DNA of 64,000 nt from positions 1-64,000 of the forward strand of contig PKEB01000016.1 in the NCBI GenBank assembly GCA_002863125.1, in the 5' to 3' direction. A program made the position numbers and the translations under genes. Positions 50,615 through 59,016 of the stretch are shown piece after piece (position 1 is the stretch's first letter; the number at the start of each line of letters is the position of its first letter). The notes beneath the pieces were generated by a model that saw only the letters and a list, made by a program, of their open reading frames with translations, had not been told where the DNA came from and did not search any database. Origin of the DNA: Flavobacteriales bacterium. GTDB lineage: Bacteria > Bacteroidota > Bacteroidia > Flavobacteriales_D > Sanyastnellaceae.

Positions 50615-51167
50615 CGCAATCGTCGATGCGCTGATAGAGGTTCGCCGGCGAAAACGTGCGCCACCCGAGTTCACTCAATTCGCCCCCCAGCACGAAGTAG
50701 CTGTCCAGGTCGATGGCCTTCATGTCGTCAATGACGTGCTCTCGGAAGTTCAGGAGGGCAATCCATCCGTCGTCCTCGGTGACTTCATCAAACCATTCTT
50801 CGTAGTAACAATCGTCGCTGAAGTGGAAGTTGAGCACGTTTTCTCCGATAAGGATGTAGCGGTGAATGCCCTCGGCCATCAGCACGTCAATCACCTCGCG
50901 TTTGAGCTGCATGATGTCGTTGTACAGGCAATCGTTCCATTCGCCAATGAACTCAATGATGGCAAAGCGTTCTTCGTAATCGACGAATAAGATTTTGCAA
51001 AACAAGGTGGGCGAGTGGATGGAGTCCCACTGTGGATGGATGAAGTAATTGTAGACTTTGGTTGAGTACTCAAACTCGCTGTAGGTCCGGTCAAAAAAAG
51101 GGCTCCGCGGGTCGTTGCTCGCTACGTAGTGGTTGCGCCACGCGTAATACGGTTCCAGGGTGTGCAT
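50586..51167 (-). CDS. Conserved protein of unknown function (193 aa)
   Basis: This acidic, aromatic-rich soluble protein starts MHTLEPYYAWRNHYVASNDP and contains DPRSPFFDRTYSEFEYSTKV, FAIIEFIGEWNDCLYNDIMQ and GENVLNFHFSDDCYYEEWFD. The pattern of strands and Trp/Tyr residues suggests a compact alpha/beta fold. It reads like a conserved Bacteroidota hypothetical, but I cannot name a family. It is the last gene of a seven-gene reverse cluster, three bases after murQ, and its 3' end overlaps the MnmD-Nudix gene. Confidence 0.7.
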   Translation of the reverse strand: MHTLEPYYAWRNHYVASNDPRSPFFDRTYSEFEYSTKVYNYFIHPQWDSIHSPTLFCKILFVDYEERFAIIEFIGEWNDCLYNDIMQLKREVIDVLMAEGIHRYILIGENVLNFHFSDDCYYEEWFDEVTEDDGWIALLNFREHVIDDMKAIDLDSYFVLGGELSELGWRTFSPANLYQRIDDCVNQRLGLIG

Positions 51168-51170
51168 GGC

Positions 51171-52001
51171 CTATCCTCGTTCGTTCAACTGCGCAATCGA
51201 CGCACGAACGTCGTTGGTCTCCACGAGGGATGCTGCTGCTGCCTCCGCCGAAGCGCCCGTGGCTTCTTGGATCATGCGCACGCCGCGTTCTTGGAGTTTG
51301 GCATTGGAAGGCTTCATGTCCACCATTTTTGAACCCACCACGTGACCGAGTTGGATCATGGCCGTGGTGCTGATCAAATTGAGGATCAACTTGGTGGCCG
51401 TTCCCGCATTCAGTCGGGTGCTGCCCGTGACAAATTCCGGACCGGTCACCGCAACCATTGGATGCTCAGCTGCTTGGACCACGGCTGAATCGGGATTGCA
51501 TGTGATGCAAGCCGTCAGCAGTCCCGCACCCCTGGCCGCCTTCAAGCCGCCCACTACGCATGGCGTCCGTCCCGAAGCGGCGATGCCAACCAGCGTGTCC
51601 TGTGGGGTCGGCTGTGCGGAAGCCAAGTCGAGCCACGCGCCGTCGGGGTCGTCTTCAGCGCCTTCCACTGCTACCCGCAGGGCGCCATCGCCTCCGGCAA
51701 TCCACCCTTGCACCTTGGTGGGATCCACCCCAAACGTTGGCGGACATTCGCTGGCATCGAGCACGCCCAATCGGCCGCTCGTTCCGGCACCGATGTAGAA
51801 AAGCCGTCCGCCCGCTTTCATTCGAGGCACCAAGGCTTCTATGAATTGCTCCACCTGTGGAAGCGCTGCACCGACCGCATCAAACGCCGCTTGCGTTTGC
51901 CCGTGCATGGCCGCGACCAACTCCGGAATGGACTTGGATTCCAGTCCTTGGTGTGGCCCGGATTGTTCGGTGGGTGGAAGGTGGGATTCGTCGGCGTGCA
52001 T
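51171..52001 (-). CDS. murQ: N-acetylmuramic acid 6-phosphate etherase
   Basis: The product is 276 residues from ATG 52001 (MHADESHLPPTEQSGP). SIS-domain motifs include GRLFYIGAGTSGRLGVLDAS, ECPPTFGVDP, GIAASGRTPCVVGGLKAA and VTGPEFVTGSTRLNAGTATK. MurQ cleaves the lactyl ether of MurNAc-6-phosphate to give GlcNAc-6-phosphate in cell-wall recycling. It lies between aroE (32 bases upstream) and the hypothetical gene, in the reverse-strand cluster with DUF368. The upstream ORF extension is poorly conserved in appearance and was left out. Confidence 0.94.
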   Translation of the reverse strand: MHADESHLPPTEQSGPHQGLESKSIPELVAAMHGQTQAAFDAVGAALPQVEQFIEALVPRMKAGGRLFYIGAGTSGRLGVLDASECPPTFGVDPTKVQGWIAGGDGALRVAVEGAEDDPDGAWLDLASAQPTPQDTLVGIAASGRTPCVVGGLKAARGAGLLTACITCNPDSAVVQAAEHPMVAVTGPEFVTGSTRLNAGTATKLILNLISTTAMIQLGHVVGSKMVDMKPSNAKLQERGVRMIQEATGASAEAAAASLVETNDVRASIAQLNERG

Positions 52002-52033
52002 GCAGCTGTAAAAATACGCGGGCGAGGCCGGAA

Positions 52034-52795
52034 TCAAGTGGTTGCATTCCACCATTCCCACGCCGCTTCCGCTTGCGCTATCAACATGGCTTTGCCGTTC
52101 ATTGTTTTGGCGCCCGCCGCTTCAGCACGCTTCAGGAACGCAGTTTGCGCCGGGTTGTACACGAGGTCCACGGCGAGGTGCTCAGGCGTCAACCCGTCCC
52201 AAGGCAAATCGATGCGCGCTTCGGTATTTGGGTAGGTGCCCACCGGGGTGCACTGCACAACCAGTTTGCAGTGCCTGAGGTAGGCGGCATTCAAGGTGTC
52301 GTACCGCATCGCTTCCCATTCAATCGGCGAGCGCGTGACGTGGACGACGTCGATGCCCAGGGATTGCAACCCAAACCGAACGGCCGCCGCGGCGCCTCCG
52401 TTGCCAAGGATCAACGCCCGGTCATGCGCCGAAGTCAAAAAGGGGCGGAGTGATTTCATGAAGCCCTCCGCATCGGTGTTGTGTCCGATCCATCCGTTCG
52501 CGCCGGGCTTGATGGCGTTGACCGCACCGATGGCACGGGCCGTCGGAGTCAAATCTTGCAACAGCGGAATGATGGATTGCTTGTACGGGATGGTCACGTT
52601 GAGTCCCACCAAGGCCGGAGACGCCTCAGCTTCGGTTTGCAACCACTCCCCAAAGCCCTCGAGGTTTGCGCGTTCAAACCGTTCGTACCACGCGTCGTTG
52701 ATGCCCCAAGCTTTGAATCGGTCGGCAAACAGCGCCGGCGATTGGCTGTAGGCCAAGGATCGACCCAGGACACCAAACCGGCGTGTGATGCTCAT
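52034..52795 (-). CDS. aroE: Shikimate dehydrogenase
   Basis: The 253-residue product starts MSITRRFGVLGRSLAYSQSP with the conserved GxSxxHS-like SLAYSQSP. The catalytic Lys is in VGLNVTIPYKQSIIPLLQ, the Asp in HNTDAEGF, the NADP-binding glycine motif is LILGNGGAAAAV, and the C-terminus has VDLVYNPAQTAFLKRA. It reduces 3-dehydroshikimate in aromatic amino acid synthesis. It overlaps the DUF368 gene by four bases (ATGA). Confidence 0.95.
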   Translation of the reverse strand: MSITRRFGVLGRSLAYSQSPALFADRFKAWGINDAWYERFERANLEGFGEWLQTEAEASPALVGLNVTIPYKQSIIPLLQDLTPTARAIGAVNAIKPGANGWIGHNTDAEGFMKSLRPFLTSAHDRALILGNGGAAAAVRFGLQSLGIDVVHVTRSPIEWEAMRYDTLNAAYLRHCKLVVQCTPVGTYPNTEARIDLPWDGLTPEHLAVDLVYNPAQTAFLKRAEAAGAKTMNGKAMLIAQAEAAWEWWNATT

Positions 52796-53691
52796 GTGGC
52801 AAAGCGGTTTCCGAGCCGCTGCATGGCAACGACGAGCCCCGCGCCTGCTGCAGCACAGGCGAGGCAAATGAGCAATTCACCGGAGTCCGGCCAGGCATTC
52901 GTTTGAAGCCACGTTTCACGGCCGTCGCTGTGGGTGTGAAGCAGGAGAGCGTCCTCCTTCCATGGCCAAAGGGCTTGCAAGGAACCCAGCAGCAATCCGG
53001 TCAACATCGCCATGACCTGGTTTCGGGCTTTGGCCAGCAGGGATTTGAGTCCTTTGCTAAACCCCAGCAGTCCACTGATGGCGCCGGCGCCAACCGTGGC
53101 AATGACCACGAGATCCTGCTCTTTCAAGGCCCCGATAATGGCGCCATACACGCCCAGAAGGAGCAAGATGAAACTGCCTGAAATGCCGGGCAGAATCATC
53201 GCACAAGCCGCGATGGCTCCACAGGCAAACAGGTACGCCAAGCTCGGTTCCACCTGAAGCGGCGGCAACGAGCCCACGCCGAATGTGATGGCCGCTCCCG
53301 CAATGAACAGCGCGGCGGTGGGGGCAGTGCGCTGCGTGATTTCGCGGCCGACCAGGGGGATGGAAGCCCCAACCAGCCCGAAGAAAAAGGCGAACAAGGC
53401 CGCTTTGTGGTGTTCCAGTAGGTGGTGCAGCAGGCCGGACAGTGCGAAAATGCTGGTGCCAATTCCAGTGACCAAGGCCACTAGGAAAGGGGCGTTCAAT
53501 GCCCGCAAGACCCCTTGGAAACCTCCGTTTTTCCAGGTGTCAACCAACCCCAATGACACGGCAGAAATCGACTGCAGGAGGTCGTCGTAAACGCCCGTAA
53601 TCAAGGCCACGGTTCCACCGGAAACGCCGGGAACAAGGTCCGCGGCCCCCATGGCCATGCCGCGCAAGAAAATCCCGAGGTGGCGTTTCAT
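52792..53691 (-). CDS. DUF368 membrane protein, probable undecaprenyl-phosphate translocase (PopT-like)
   Basis: The product is 299 residues from ATG 53691 (MKRHLGIFLRGMAMGAADLV), with about nine membrane segments. Two PG(x)SG motifs mark the pseudo-symmetric halves: LVPGVSGGTVALITGVYDDL and MILPGISGSFILLLLGVYGA. DUF368 proteins have been reported as undecaprenyl-phosphate translocases (PopT) that recycle the lipid carrier used for cell wall and surface glycans, which is compatible with murQ two genes away. It overlaps aroE and the rhodanese gene by four bases each. Confidence 0.85.
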   Translation of the reverse strand: MKRHLGIFLRGMAMGAADLVPGVSGGTVALITGVYDDLLQSISAVSLGLVDTWKNGGFQGVLRALNAPFLVALVTGIGTSIFALSGLLHHLLEHHKAALFAFFFGLVGASIPLVGREITQRTAPTAALFIAGAAITFGVGSLPPLQVEPSLAYLFACGAIAACAMILPGISGSFILLLLGVYGAIIGALKEQDLVVIATVGAGAISGLLGFSKGLKSLLAKARNQVMAMLTGLLLGSLQALWPWKEDALLLHTHSDGRETWLQTNAWPDSGELLICLACAAAGAGLVVAMQRLGNRFAT

Positions 53692-54017
53692 CCCACTTCT
53701 TCTTCGGGAGAAAATGCCGCGCACCACGCTGTGATCCCGCCCTTCAAGCTGTAGAGGTTGTCGAACCCATATTTCGTCATCAGCGCACTGACGGTCGCTG
53801 CCGATCGCGCACCGGCGCGGCAATACACCACAACGGGATGCGACCGTGGAATCTCCGCTTGCCGGCTCAGGCAAAACGCCATCGGAATGTGGACTTCCGT
53901 GAGGCGGCTGACCGTCACCTCATAAATTTCGCGGATGTCCAAAAACGAAAAGGCCTGTCCGTCCTGTTTCCATTGCTGGACTTCATGGGGGGTGATGGTA
54001 GGGACGGGAGGCTTCAT
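53688..54017 (-). CDS. Rhodanese-like domain protein (109 aa)
   Basis: A single rhodanese domain fills the protein: FSFLDIREIYEVTVSRLTEV opens it (the conserved DIRE/DVR motif), HIPMAF follows, and the active-site loop is VVVYCRAGARSAATVSAL with the catalytic Cys of YCRAGARSA. It ends LYSLKGGITAW, the standard final motif. It may carry sulfane sulfur; the partner is unknown. Its neighbours are ComA (17 bases upstream) and DUF368 (4-base overlap), and a sulfur role shared with ComA is an attractive guess only. Confidence 0.92.
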   Translation of the reverse strand: MKPPVPTITPHEVQQWKQDGQAFSFLDIREIYEVTVSRLTEVHIPMAFCLSRQAEIPRSHPVVVYCRAGARSAATVSALMTKYGFDNLYSLKGGITAWCAAFSPEEEVG

Positions 54018-54033
54018 GGGTTAGGGCATGGGG

Positions 54034-54840
54034 TTAGTCTTCCTCGACGGTGTCGTTCACGAGGCGTTTGCCTTCCGCCAGCGCATCGGGCAGGTGCTCG
54101 AAGAAGGTGTCTCCGCGCAGCCCGAGCCGCAAACACTCCAGTGGAATCAGGTCGTTCGGTCCGATGTTGCCCAAGTTGACGTTGGCTCCAAACTGACGGA
54201 GGAACCACACCTGTTGAGGTTTTTTCGGTGCTTCCCAGAGGATGTCTTCCAAAGCGACGTTGGCCAAGATGCGCCTAACCAGCTGCACGTGGGCGCTTCC
54301 GTTGGGGCGGTAGATGCCGACGTTGCCGCTTTCGCGGGCTTCTGCGATGACCTTGAAGCTTCCGGCTTGCAACTCGTTGCTCATCATCCGAATCCACTTG
54401 GCCGGACTGATGAGGATGCCTACTTCTTTGGAACCCACTTCGGAGAGCACTTTGTAATTCTTACTGAGCTTGTTGATGAGCTCGCATTTTTCGTCGTGGG
54501 GGATGACCATGGATCCGTCGCTGACTTCCAAGCAGGTGATGCCCAAACTGTCGATGAAGCGCAGGTAGTTGTCGAGTTCGTTGCGGATGTAAAACGCTTC
54601 GAACAAGGTGCCGCCGCAGTAAACGTCAAATCCAGCTTCGTGGTAGCGCTTGACCTTGGCTCCAACGTTGGGGGTGACCAAGGACGTGCCAAAACCGAGC
54701 TTCAACAGGTCAACCAGCTCGCCACCGGTTTCAATGAGGTCCTCGGCTTGCCGGAGGCTCAACCCCTTGTCCATCACCATGGTCAAGCCATTGGTGCGGG
54801 GGCGTGTTGTGCGTTCAGGCAGATGCGAAATTTCGAACAT
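54034..54840 (-). CDS. comA: Phosphosulfolactate synthase (ComA family)
   Basis: The 268-residue TIM-barrel protein has the ComA pattern: GLTMVMDKGLSLRQAEDLIE, VDLLKLGFGTSLVTPNVGAK, FDVYCGGTLFEAFYIRNELD, LEVSDGSMVIPHDEKCELIN and IWEAPKKPQQVWFLRQFGAN-like stretches. ComA adds sulfite to phosphoenolpyruvate to form phosphosulfolactate, the first step of coenzyme M synthesis in archaea. This organism does not make coenzyme M, so the product likely feeds another sulfonate pathway. Note that comA is also the name of unrelated competence genes. It is three bases after the TPR gene. Confidence 0.88.
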   Translation of the reverse strand: MFEISHLPERTTRPRTNGLTMVMDKGLSLRQAEDLIETGGELVDLLKLGFGTSLVTPNVGAKVKRYHEAGFDVYCGGTLFEAFYIRNELDNYLRFIDSLGITCLEVSDGSMVIPHDEKCELINKLSKNYKVLSEVGSKEVGILISPAKWIRMMSNELQAGSFKVIAEARESGNVGIYRPNGSAHVQLVRRILANVALEDILWEAPKKPQQVWFLRQFGANVNLGNIGPNDLIPLECLRLGLRGDTFFEHLPDALAEGKRLVNDTVEED

Positions 54841-54843
54841 TAT

Positions 54844-56256
54844 TTAAGGTTTAAATCGTTCAATCCGTTCGATGTAGCGCGCATCATTGGCAAGCGCAGG
54901 TAAGAAATTCAGGAGAATTTCGGACTGATCAAAGTGGTGTGTCAAAAGGAATTCAAGCAGGTCAAACGCTGCTTTGTGTTGGCCCAAAACGTACAAGCTG
55001 ATGAAGCGTCGGTAGCTTAGGTTCGCAGCTTCTCGAAGTGCAGACAAGCCGTCATCGATGACGAGCAATGCGTCTTCATGGCGACTGGCCAGTTGCAAAT
55101 TATCCACCCGCTCGAGCCAGAGTTCTTCGTGTTGGATGTCCAAGAGCAGCCCCTGGGTGTAAACCTCTTCAGCGCGGTCGTGTTCCTCGCGTTTTTTGAG
55201 GCACGTCGCGAGCAGCAGGTGGTAATCGGCGTGCTTGGGTTCGATTTCCAAGGCTTGCTCGAAGTAAGAACACGCTTCCCCGAGTCGCCCTTGCATGTCC
55301 GCGAGCACGCCCAATCCGACAAACGCATCGGCAAACCGCGGGTCCAGTTTCAAGCTATCGCGGTAGTAGGATTCCGCGCGTTCTAAATCACCGATCCGCT
55401 CGAGGCATTCGCCCATGTAGCACCGCGTGCTGGGCGAGGGGTCTTCAAACGTCAGGGTCTCTTCGTAGGTGTGCAGTGCGTCTTGGTACCGCTCCATAGC
55501 GACCAAGGCCTCCGCTTTCTGGTGGTAGGCGGGACCGAATGCGCTTTCGATGGCAATGGCAAAATCATATGCATCGATGGCTTGGGTGTAGCGCCCACAT
55601 TGCTGGAGCGCATTGCCCATGCTGTACCAGGCGGCAAACGAGTACGGCTGCTTCTCAAGGAACTGCTCGTAGAACGATGCCGCTTGTTTGAATTGTCCGG
55701 TCCGCTCGTAGCAGAAGGCCAGTTCGTAGACGGCCGTCTCGTTCAGGGCGTCCTCCTCCAGGGCTTCGTGCAGGTTGCGGATGGCTTCTTGCCAGGCGCC
55801 CATGTTTTCGTGTTCCAACGAAATGTCAATGCGGATTTCCCGCTTGGCTTCCTTGTCCGCGAAGACCAGGGCGCGTTTGAAACAGTCAATGGACAGCTTG
55901 TGCTCCGACATTTGGCTGTACACCGCGCCGAGGGTAACGAGCACTTCCTCGTTCAGGGGTTCGATTTCCAGTAACTCCTTGAGCAGGGGCACGGCCTTCA
56001 CGCCTTGACCAGAAGCGATGCGAATCTGGGCATGCTTCAGTTTGAGGGCGAGGTTGGTGGGGTACAGTTGGCTCGCGTATCGCGCGACTGCGTGGGCTTT
56101 GCGGATGGATTTCTGCTCGAGGTAATGCTCAATCAGTCCTTCCAGTTCATCCACGTCGAAGAAGGCTTGTTCGCCGTGCTCGACCATCGCCTCGAACTTC
56201 TCAACGAGTCCCTGCAGTGCTGGCTCGCCTCGGTAAGCGCGTCCTTCTTCATTCAT
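54844..56256 (-). CDS. TPR-repeat protein (470 aa)
   Basis: The start is ATG 56256; a TTG one codon upstream also opens the frame. The whole protein is tetratricopeptide repeats, about eleven units, for example EPLNEEVLVTLGAVYSQMSE, AAWYSMGNALQQCGRYTQAI, RFADAFVGLGVLADMQGRLG and HADYHLLLATCLKKREEHDR. No signal peptide is seen, so it is probably cytoplasmic. A -7 box (TAGCTTTG) ends four bases before the ATG. It is the first gene of the seven-gene reverse cluster and probably acts as a scaffold; partners are unknown. Confidence 0.9.
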   Translation of the reverse strand: MNEEGRAYRGEPALQGLVEKFEAMVEHGEQAFFDVDELEGLIEHYLEQKSIRKAHAVARYASQLYPTNLALKLKHAQIRIASGQGVKAVPLLKELLEIEPLNEEVLVTLGAVYSQMSEHKLSIDCFKRALVFADKEAKREIRIDISLEHENMGAWQEAIRNLHEALEEDALNETAVYELAFCYERTGQFKQAASFYEQFLEKQPYSFAAWYSMGNALQQCGRYTQAIDAYDFAIAIESAFGPAYHQKAEALVAMERYQDALHTYEETLTFEDPSPSTRCYMGECLERIGDLERAESYYRDSLKLDPRFADAFVGLGVLADMQGRLGEACSYFEQALEIEPKHADYHLLLATCLKKREEHDRAEEVYTQGLLLDIQHEELWLERVDNLQLASRHEDALLVIDDGLSALREAANLSYRRFISLYVLGQHKAAFDLLEFLLTHHFDQSEILLNFLPALANDARYIERIERFKP

Positions 56257-56260
56257 CAAA

Positions 56261-56268
56261 CAAAGCTA
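56261..56268 (-). promoter_or_regulatory. -7 box four bases from the TPR gene start
   Basis: Read in reverse this is TAGCTTTG, an exact match to TAnnTTTG, followed by TTTG and the ATG at 56256. It implies a leaderless or nearly leaderless mRNA for the whole reverse cluster. No -33 TTG is at the expected spacing. Confidence 0.45.
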
Positions 56269-56355
56269 CTACGGGAAGAGATTCCGGGCTGCATTTCGAA
56301 CACTCCTTTTTTCACATCTGAGGGCAATTCTTTCACGACTCATGCCCAGCCATGG

Positions 56356-56363
56356 TATTTTTG
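56356..56363 (+). promoter_or_regulatory. -7 box four bases from the glmM start
   Basis: TATTTTTG, an exact TAnnTTTG match, is followed by GACC and the ATG at 56368. The -33 region is weak (TTTC about 21 bases upstream). Confidence 0.45.
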
Positions 56364-56367
56364 GACC

Positions 56368-57756
56368 ATGCTCATCACATCCATCTCTGGCATCCGAGGA
56401 ACCATTGGAGGGGCTCCCGGAGAAGGCCTAACGCCTCCCGATATTGTCAAATTTGCCACGGGGTATGCGCGCTGGATCCGTGAGGCGACCGGGCAGCCAC
56501 GGCCCACGGTGGTCGTAGGGCGGGATGCACGTTTGAGCGGAGAGCTCGTTAGGGACCTGCTGGTCGGCACGTTGAACGCCGCCGGTGTAGATGTCGTGGA
56601 TTTGGGCCTGAGCACCACGCCGACAGTGGAGTTGGCGGTCCCTGCGGAGCAAGCCGACGGCGGTATCATTTTGACCGCAAGCCACAACCCGCGGCAATGG
56701 AACGCGTTGAAGTTGTTGGATGCGACCGGTGAGTTTTTGAGTGCTGCGGCAGGAGAGCGGGTGTTGGAACTCGCCAATGCCCCGGCAGAGTATGTCGACG
56801 TGGATGCCATTGGCGGGGTCACTCGACGATCCGATTGGATGGAAAAGCACGTCGCGCACGCCTTGGCCTTGGCCTTGGTGGATGGCGATGCGGTGCGTGC
56901 TCGTGGATTCAAAGTGGCGGTGGATGCCGTCAACTCCAGCGGTGGAATCATTGTGCCGATGCTGTTGGAAGACCTCGGGTGCGAAGTGGTCAAAGTCCAC
57001 TGCGATCCGACGGGCCAGTTTGCCCACAACCCCGAGCCGCTTCCCGCGCACTTGACGGACCTCTGTGAGGCCGTGGTGAAGGAGGGGTGCGACCTCGGAA
57101 TCAGTGTGGATCCCGATGTAGATCGGCTGGCGTTTGTGGGTGAGGATGGAAGTTGGTTCGGAGAGGAATACACCTTGGTGGCCGTCGCCGATTACGTCCT
57201 GAGCAAAACCCCCGGCAACACCGTGAGCAACATGAGCTCAACGCGCGCCCTTCGGCAGGTGACCGAAGCGCGTGGAGGGCAGTACACGGCAAGCGCAGTG
57301 GGCGAGGTCAACGTGGTGAAGGCCATCAAAGACACCGATGCGATCATCGGCGGCGAAGGCAACGGGGGCATCATCTACCCGGCTTCCCATTGCGGGCGTG
57401 ATGCCGTGGTGGGAACGGCGTTGTTTTTGACCCAACTCGCTGAATCGGGCCAGCGTGTGAGCGCACTCCGCAGCACGTACCCGAATTGGTTCATGTCCAA
57501 AGATAAATTGGCCTTGCCGGCGGTTGATGTCGACGCGGCGCTGAAGCAACTGATGGAGGCCCATCCCGAGGCGGAAGTGAACACCGTAGACGGGGTGAAA
57601 TTCGATTTGGAAGAAGGGTGGGTACACTTGCGAAAATCCAACACGGAACCCATCATTCGCGTGTATGCCGAGGCGTCTTCACCCGAGGCGGCATCCGCTT
57701 TGGGCGACCGCTTCAAAAACGAATTGCAAGGCTTCTTGCGCGCTTTGGAGGATTAA
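56368..57756 (+). CDS. glmM: Phosphoglucosamine mutase
   Basis: The product is 462 residues from ATG 56368 (MLITSISGIRGTIGGAPGEG); the frame stays open far upstream but that part is antisense to the TPR gene. Phosphohexomutase signatures are the active-site serine loop IILTASHNPRQWNALK, the metal loop SVDPDVDRLAFVG, the sugar-binding loop GGEGNGGIIYP and the phosphate-binding RKSNTEPIIRVY. It converts glucosamine-6-phosphate to glucosamine-1-phosphate for peptidoglycan precursors; phosphoglucomutase or phosphomannomutase activity cannot be excluded. It is divergent from the TPR gene, with 111 bases between starts. Confidence 0.9.
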   Translation: MLITSISGIRGTIGGAPGEGLTPPDIVKFATGYARWIREATGQPRPTVVVGRDARLSGELVRDLLVGTLNAAGVDVVDLGLSTTPTVELAVPAEQADGGIILTASHNPRQWNALKLLDATGEFLSAAAGERVLELANAPAEYVDVDAIGGVTRRSDWMEKHVAHALALALVDGDAVRARGFKVAVDAVNSSGGIIVPMLLEDLGCEVVKVHCDPTGQFAHNPEPLPAHLTDLCEAVVKEGCDLGISVDPDVDRLAFVGEDGSWFGEEYTLVAVADYVLSKTPGNTVSNMSSTRALRQVTEARGGQYTASAVGEVNVVKAIKDTDAIIGGEGNGGIIYPASHCGRDAVVGTALFLTQLAESGQRVSALRSTYPNWFMSKDKLALPAVDVDAALKQLMEAHPEAEVNTVDGVKFDLEEGWVHLRKSNTEPIIRVYAEASSPEAASALGDRFKNELQGFLRALED

Positions 57757-57794
57757 TCCAAAAAGGTGCATTTTTGCGTTCCTGACCCTGCGCC

Positions 57795-58925
57795 ATGAAC
57801 GTGTACCTCGACAATGCCGCGACGACCGCCGTCGCACCGGAAGTGGTGGAAGCCATGGTACCCGTGCTGCAGGAGTGTTTCGGGAACCCTTCCTCCAGCC
57901 ATGCCGTGGGCCGCAAGTCACGGGTGTTGATTGAACAGAGCCGCCGTCGGGTGGCCAAGCACCTCAAATGCCACCCCAGCTGCATCTATTTCACATCGGG
58001 CGGAACGGAAGCGGACAACCTGGCGCTGCGCGGCGCAGTTCGCGACCTTGGGTGCACCCGCATCATCACATCGGAAGCCGAACACAGTGCCGTCATCAAA
58101 ACCGCTCAATCCCTCGAGCGGAGCGCGGGCACGACCCTGGATTTGGTGCGCCACTTGCCGAACGGCAAAGTGGACCTCGAACACCTCGCAGCGCTGCTGG
58201 CAAAGGGTGGGAAGACCATCGTGAGCCTGATGCATGCCAACAATGAGGTGGCCGTGATCCAGGACTTGGAGCACATCGGCACGATGTGCCGAGAAGCCGG
58301 CGCGTTGTTCCATTCGGATACCGTTCAGACCATGTGCCACTACGCATTCGATTTGGAGGCGTTGCCCGTGGATTTTATCACGTGCTCAGCCCACAAGTTT
58401 CACGGGCCCAAGGGGGTTGGCTTTTTGTACATCCGCAAGGGGGTCAAACTCAAAGGGCAAATTGAAGGGGGAAGCCAGGAACGCGCGGTGCGCGGCGGTA
58501 CAGAGAGCACGCACAACATCGTAGGCCTCGCAGCTGCCATGGATCTGGCGTATACGGACTTGGTGGCACATCAAGACCACGTACGGGCGTTGAAGACCCA
58601 AATGGCCACCGGTTTGACGGAGGCGATTCCCGGCGTCCGGTTCAATGGCGACTCGGACAGTCCTGATGGCCTGTACACTGTATTGAATGTGTCGTTCCCG
58701 CCCCATCCCAAATCGGGCATGGCGCTGTTCCTGCTGGACTTGGAGGGCGTAGCTTGTTCGGGTGGAAGCGCGTGTTCAAGCGGTGCGACGCTGGGATCGC
58801 ACGTGCTGCGCGCGCTCGAATTTCATGATCCGCAGCGGGCGAGTTTGCGGTTTTCGTTTGGTCGGTACAACACGGCCGAGGAGGTGGATTACGCCATTGC
58901 CGCCATCCGTCGGGTCTTCGCGTAA
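57795..58925 (+). CDS. Cysteine desulfurase (NifS/IscS type)
   Basis: This 376-residue PLP enzyme starts MNVYLDNAATTAVAPEVVEA, the class V signature. PLP-binding parts are FTSGGTEADNLALRG, MHANNEVAVIQDLEHIGTMC, HSDTVQTMCHY and the Schiff-base lysine in TCSAHKFHGPKGVGFLYIRK. The persulfide Cys is in GVACSGGSACSSGATLGS. It releases sulfur from cysteine for Fe-S clusters, thiamine or tRNA thiolation. No isc or suf genes adjoin it, so the destination of the sulfur is open. A CATTTTTG box upstream is a weak promoter candidate. Confidence 0.93.
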   Translation: MNVYLDNAATTAVAPEVVEAMVPVLQECFGNPSSSHAVGRKSRVLIEQSRRRVAKHLKCHPSCIYFTSGGTEADNLALRGAVRDLGCTRIITSEAEHSAVIKTAQSLERSAGTTLDLVRHLPNGKVDLEHLAALLAKGGKTIVSLMHANNEVAVIQDLEHIGTMCREAGALFHSDTVQTMCHYAFDLEALPVDFITCSAHKFHGPKGVGFLYIRKGVKLKGQIEGGSQERAVRGGTESTHNIVGLAAAMDLAYTDLVAHQDHVRALKTQMATGLTEAIPGVRFNGDSDSPDGLYTVLNVSFPPHPKSGMALFLLDLEGVACSGGSACSSGATLGSHVLRALEFHDPQRASLRFSFGRYNTAEEVDYAIAAIRRVFA

Positions 58926-59016
58926 GGCAAGCGACCGCATTTTTTCCTTTCGGATTCCGGCTCCAAGGCTTTTTTCATCGCGCTCTTCGGGTTAATTTCG
59001 GACCTCGACCAAATCC

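Noticed and set aside
57757-57794. CAAAAA/TTTTTG pair between glmM and the desulfurase as a terminator
   Set aside because: The stem would be AT-only with a short loop and no T-run after it; it is more likely part of a weak -7 region.
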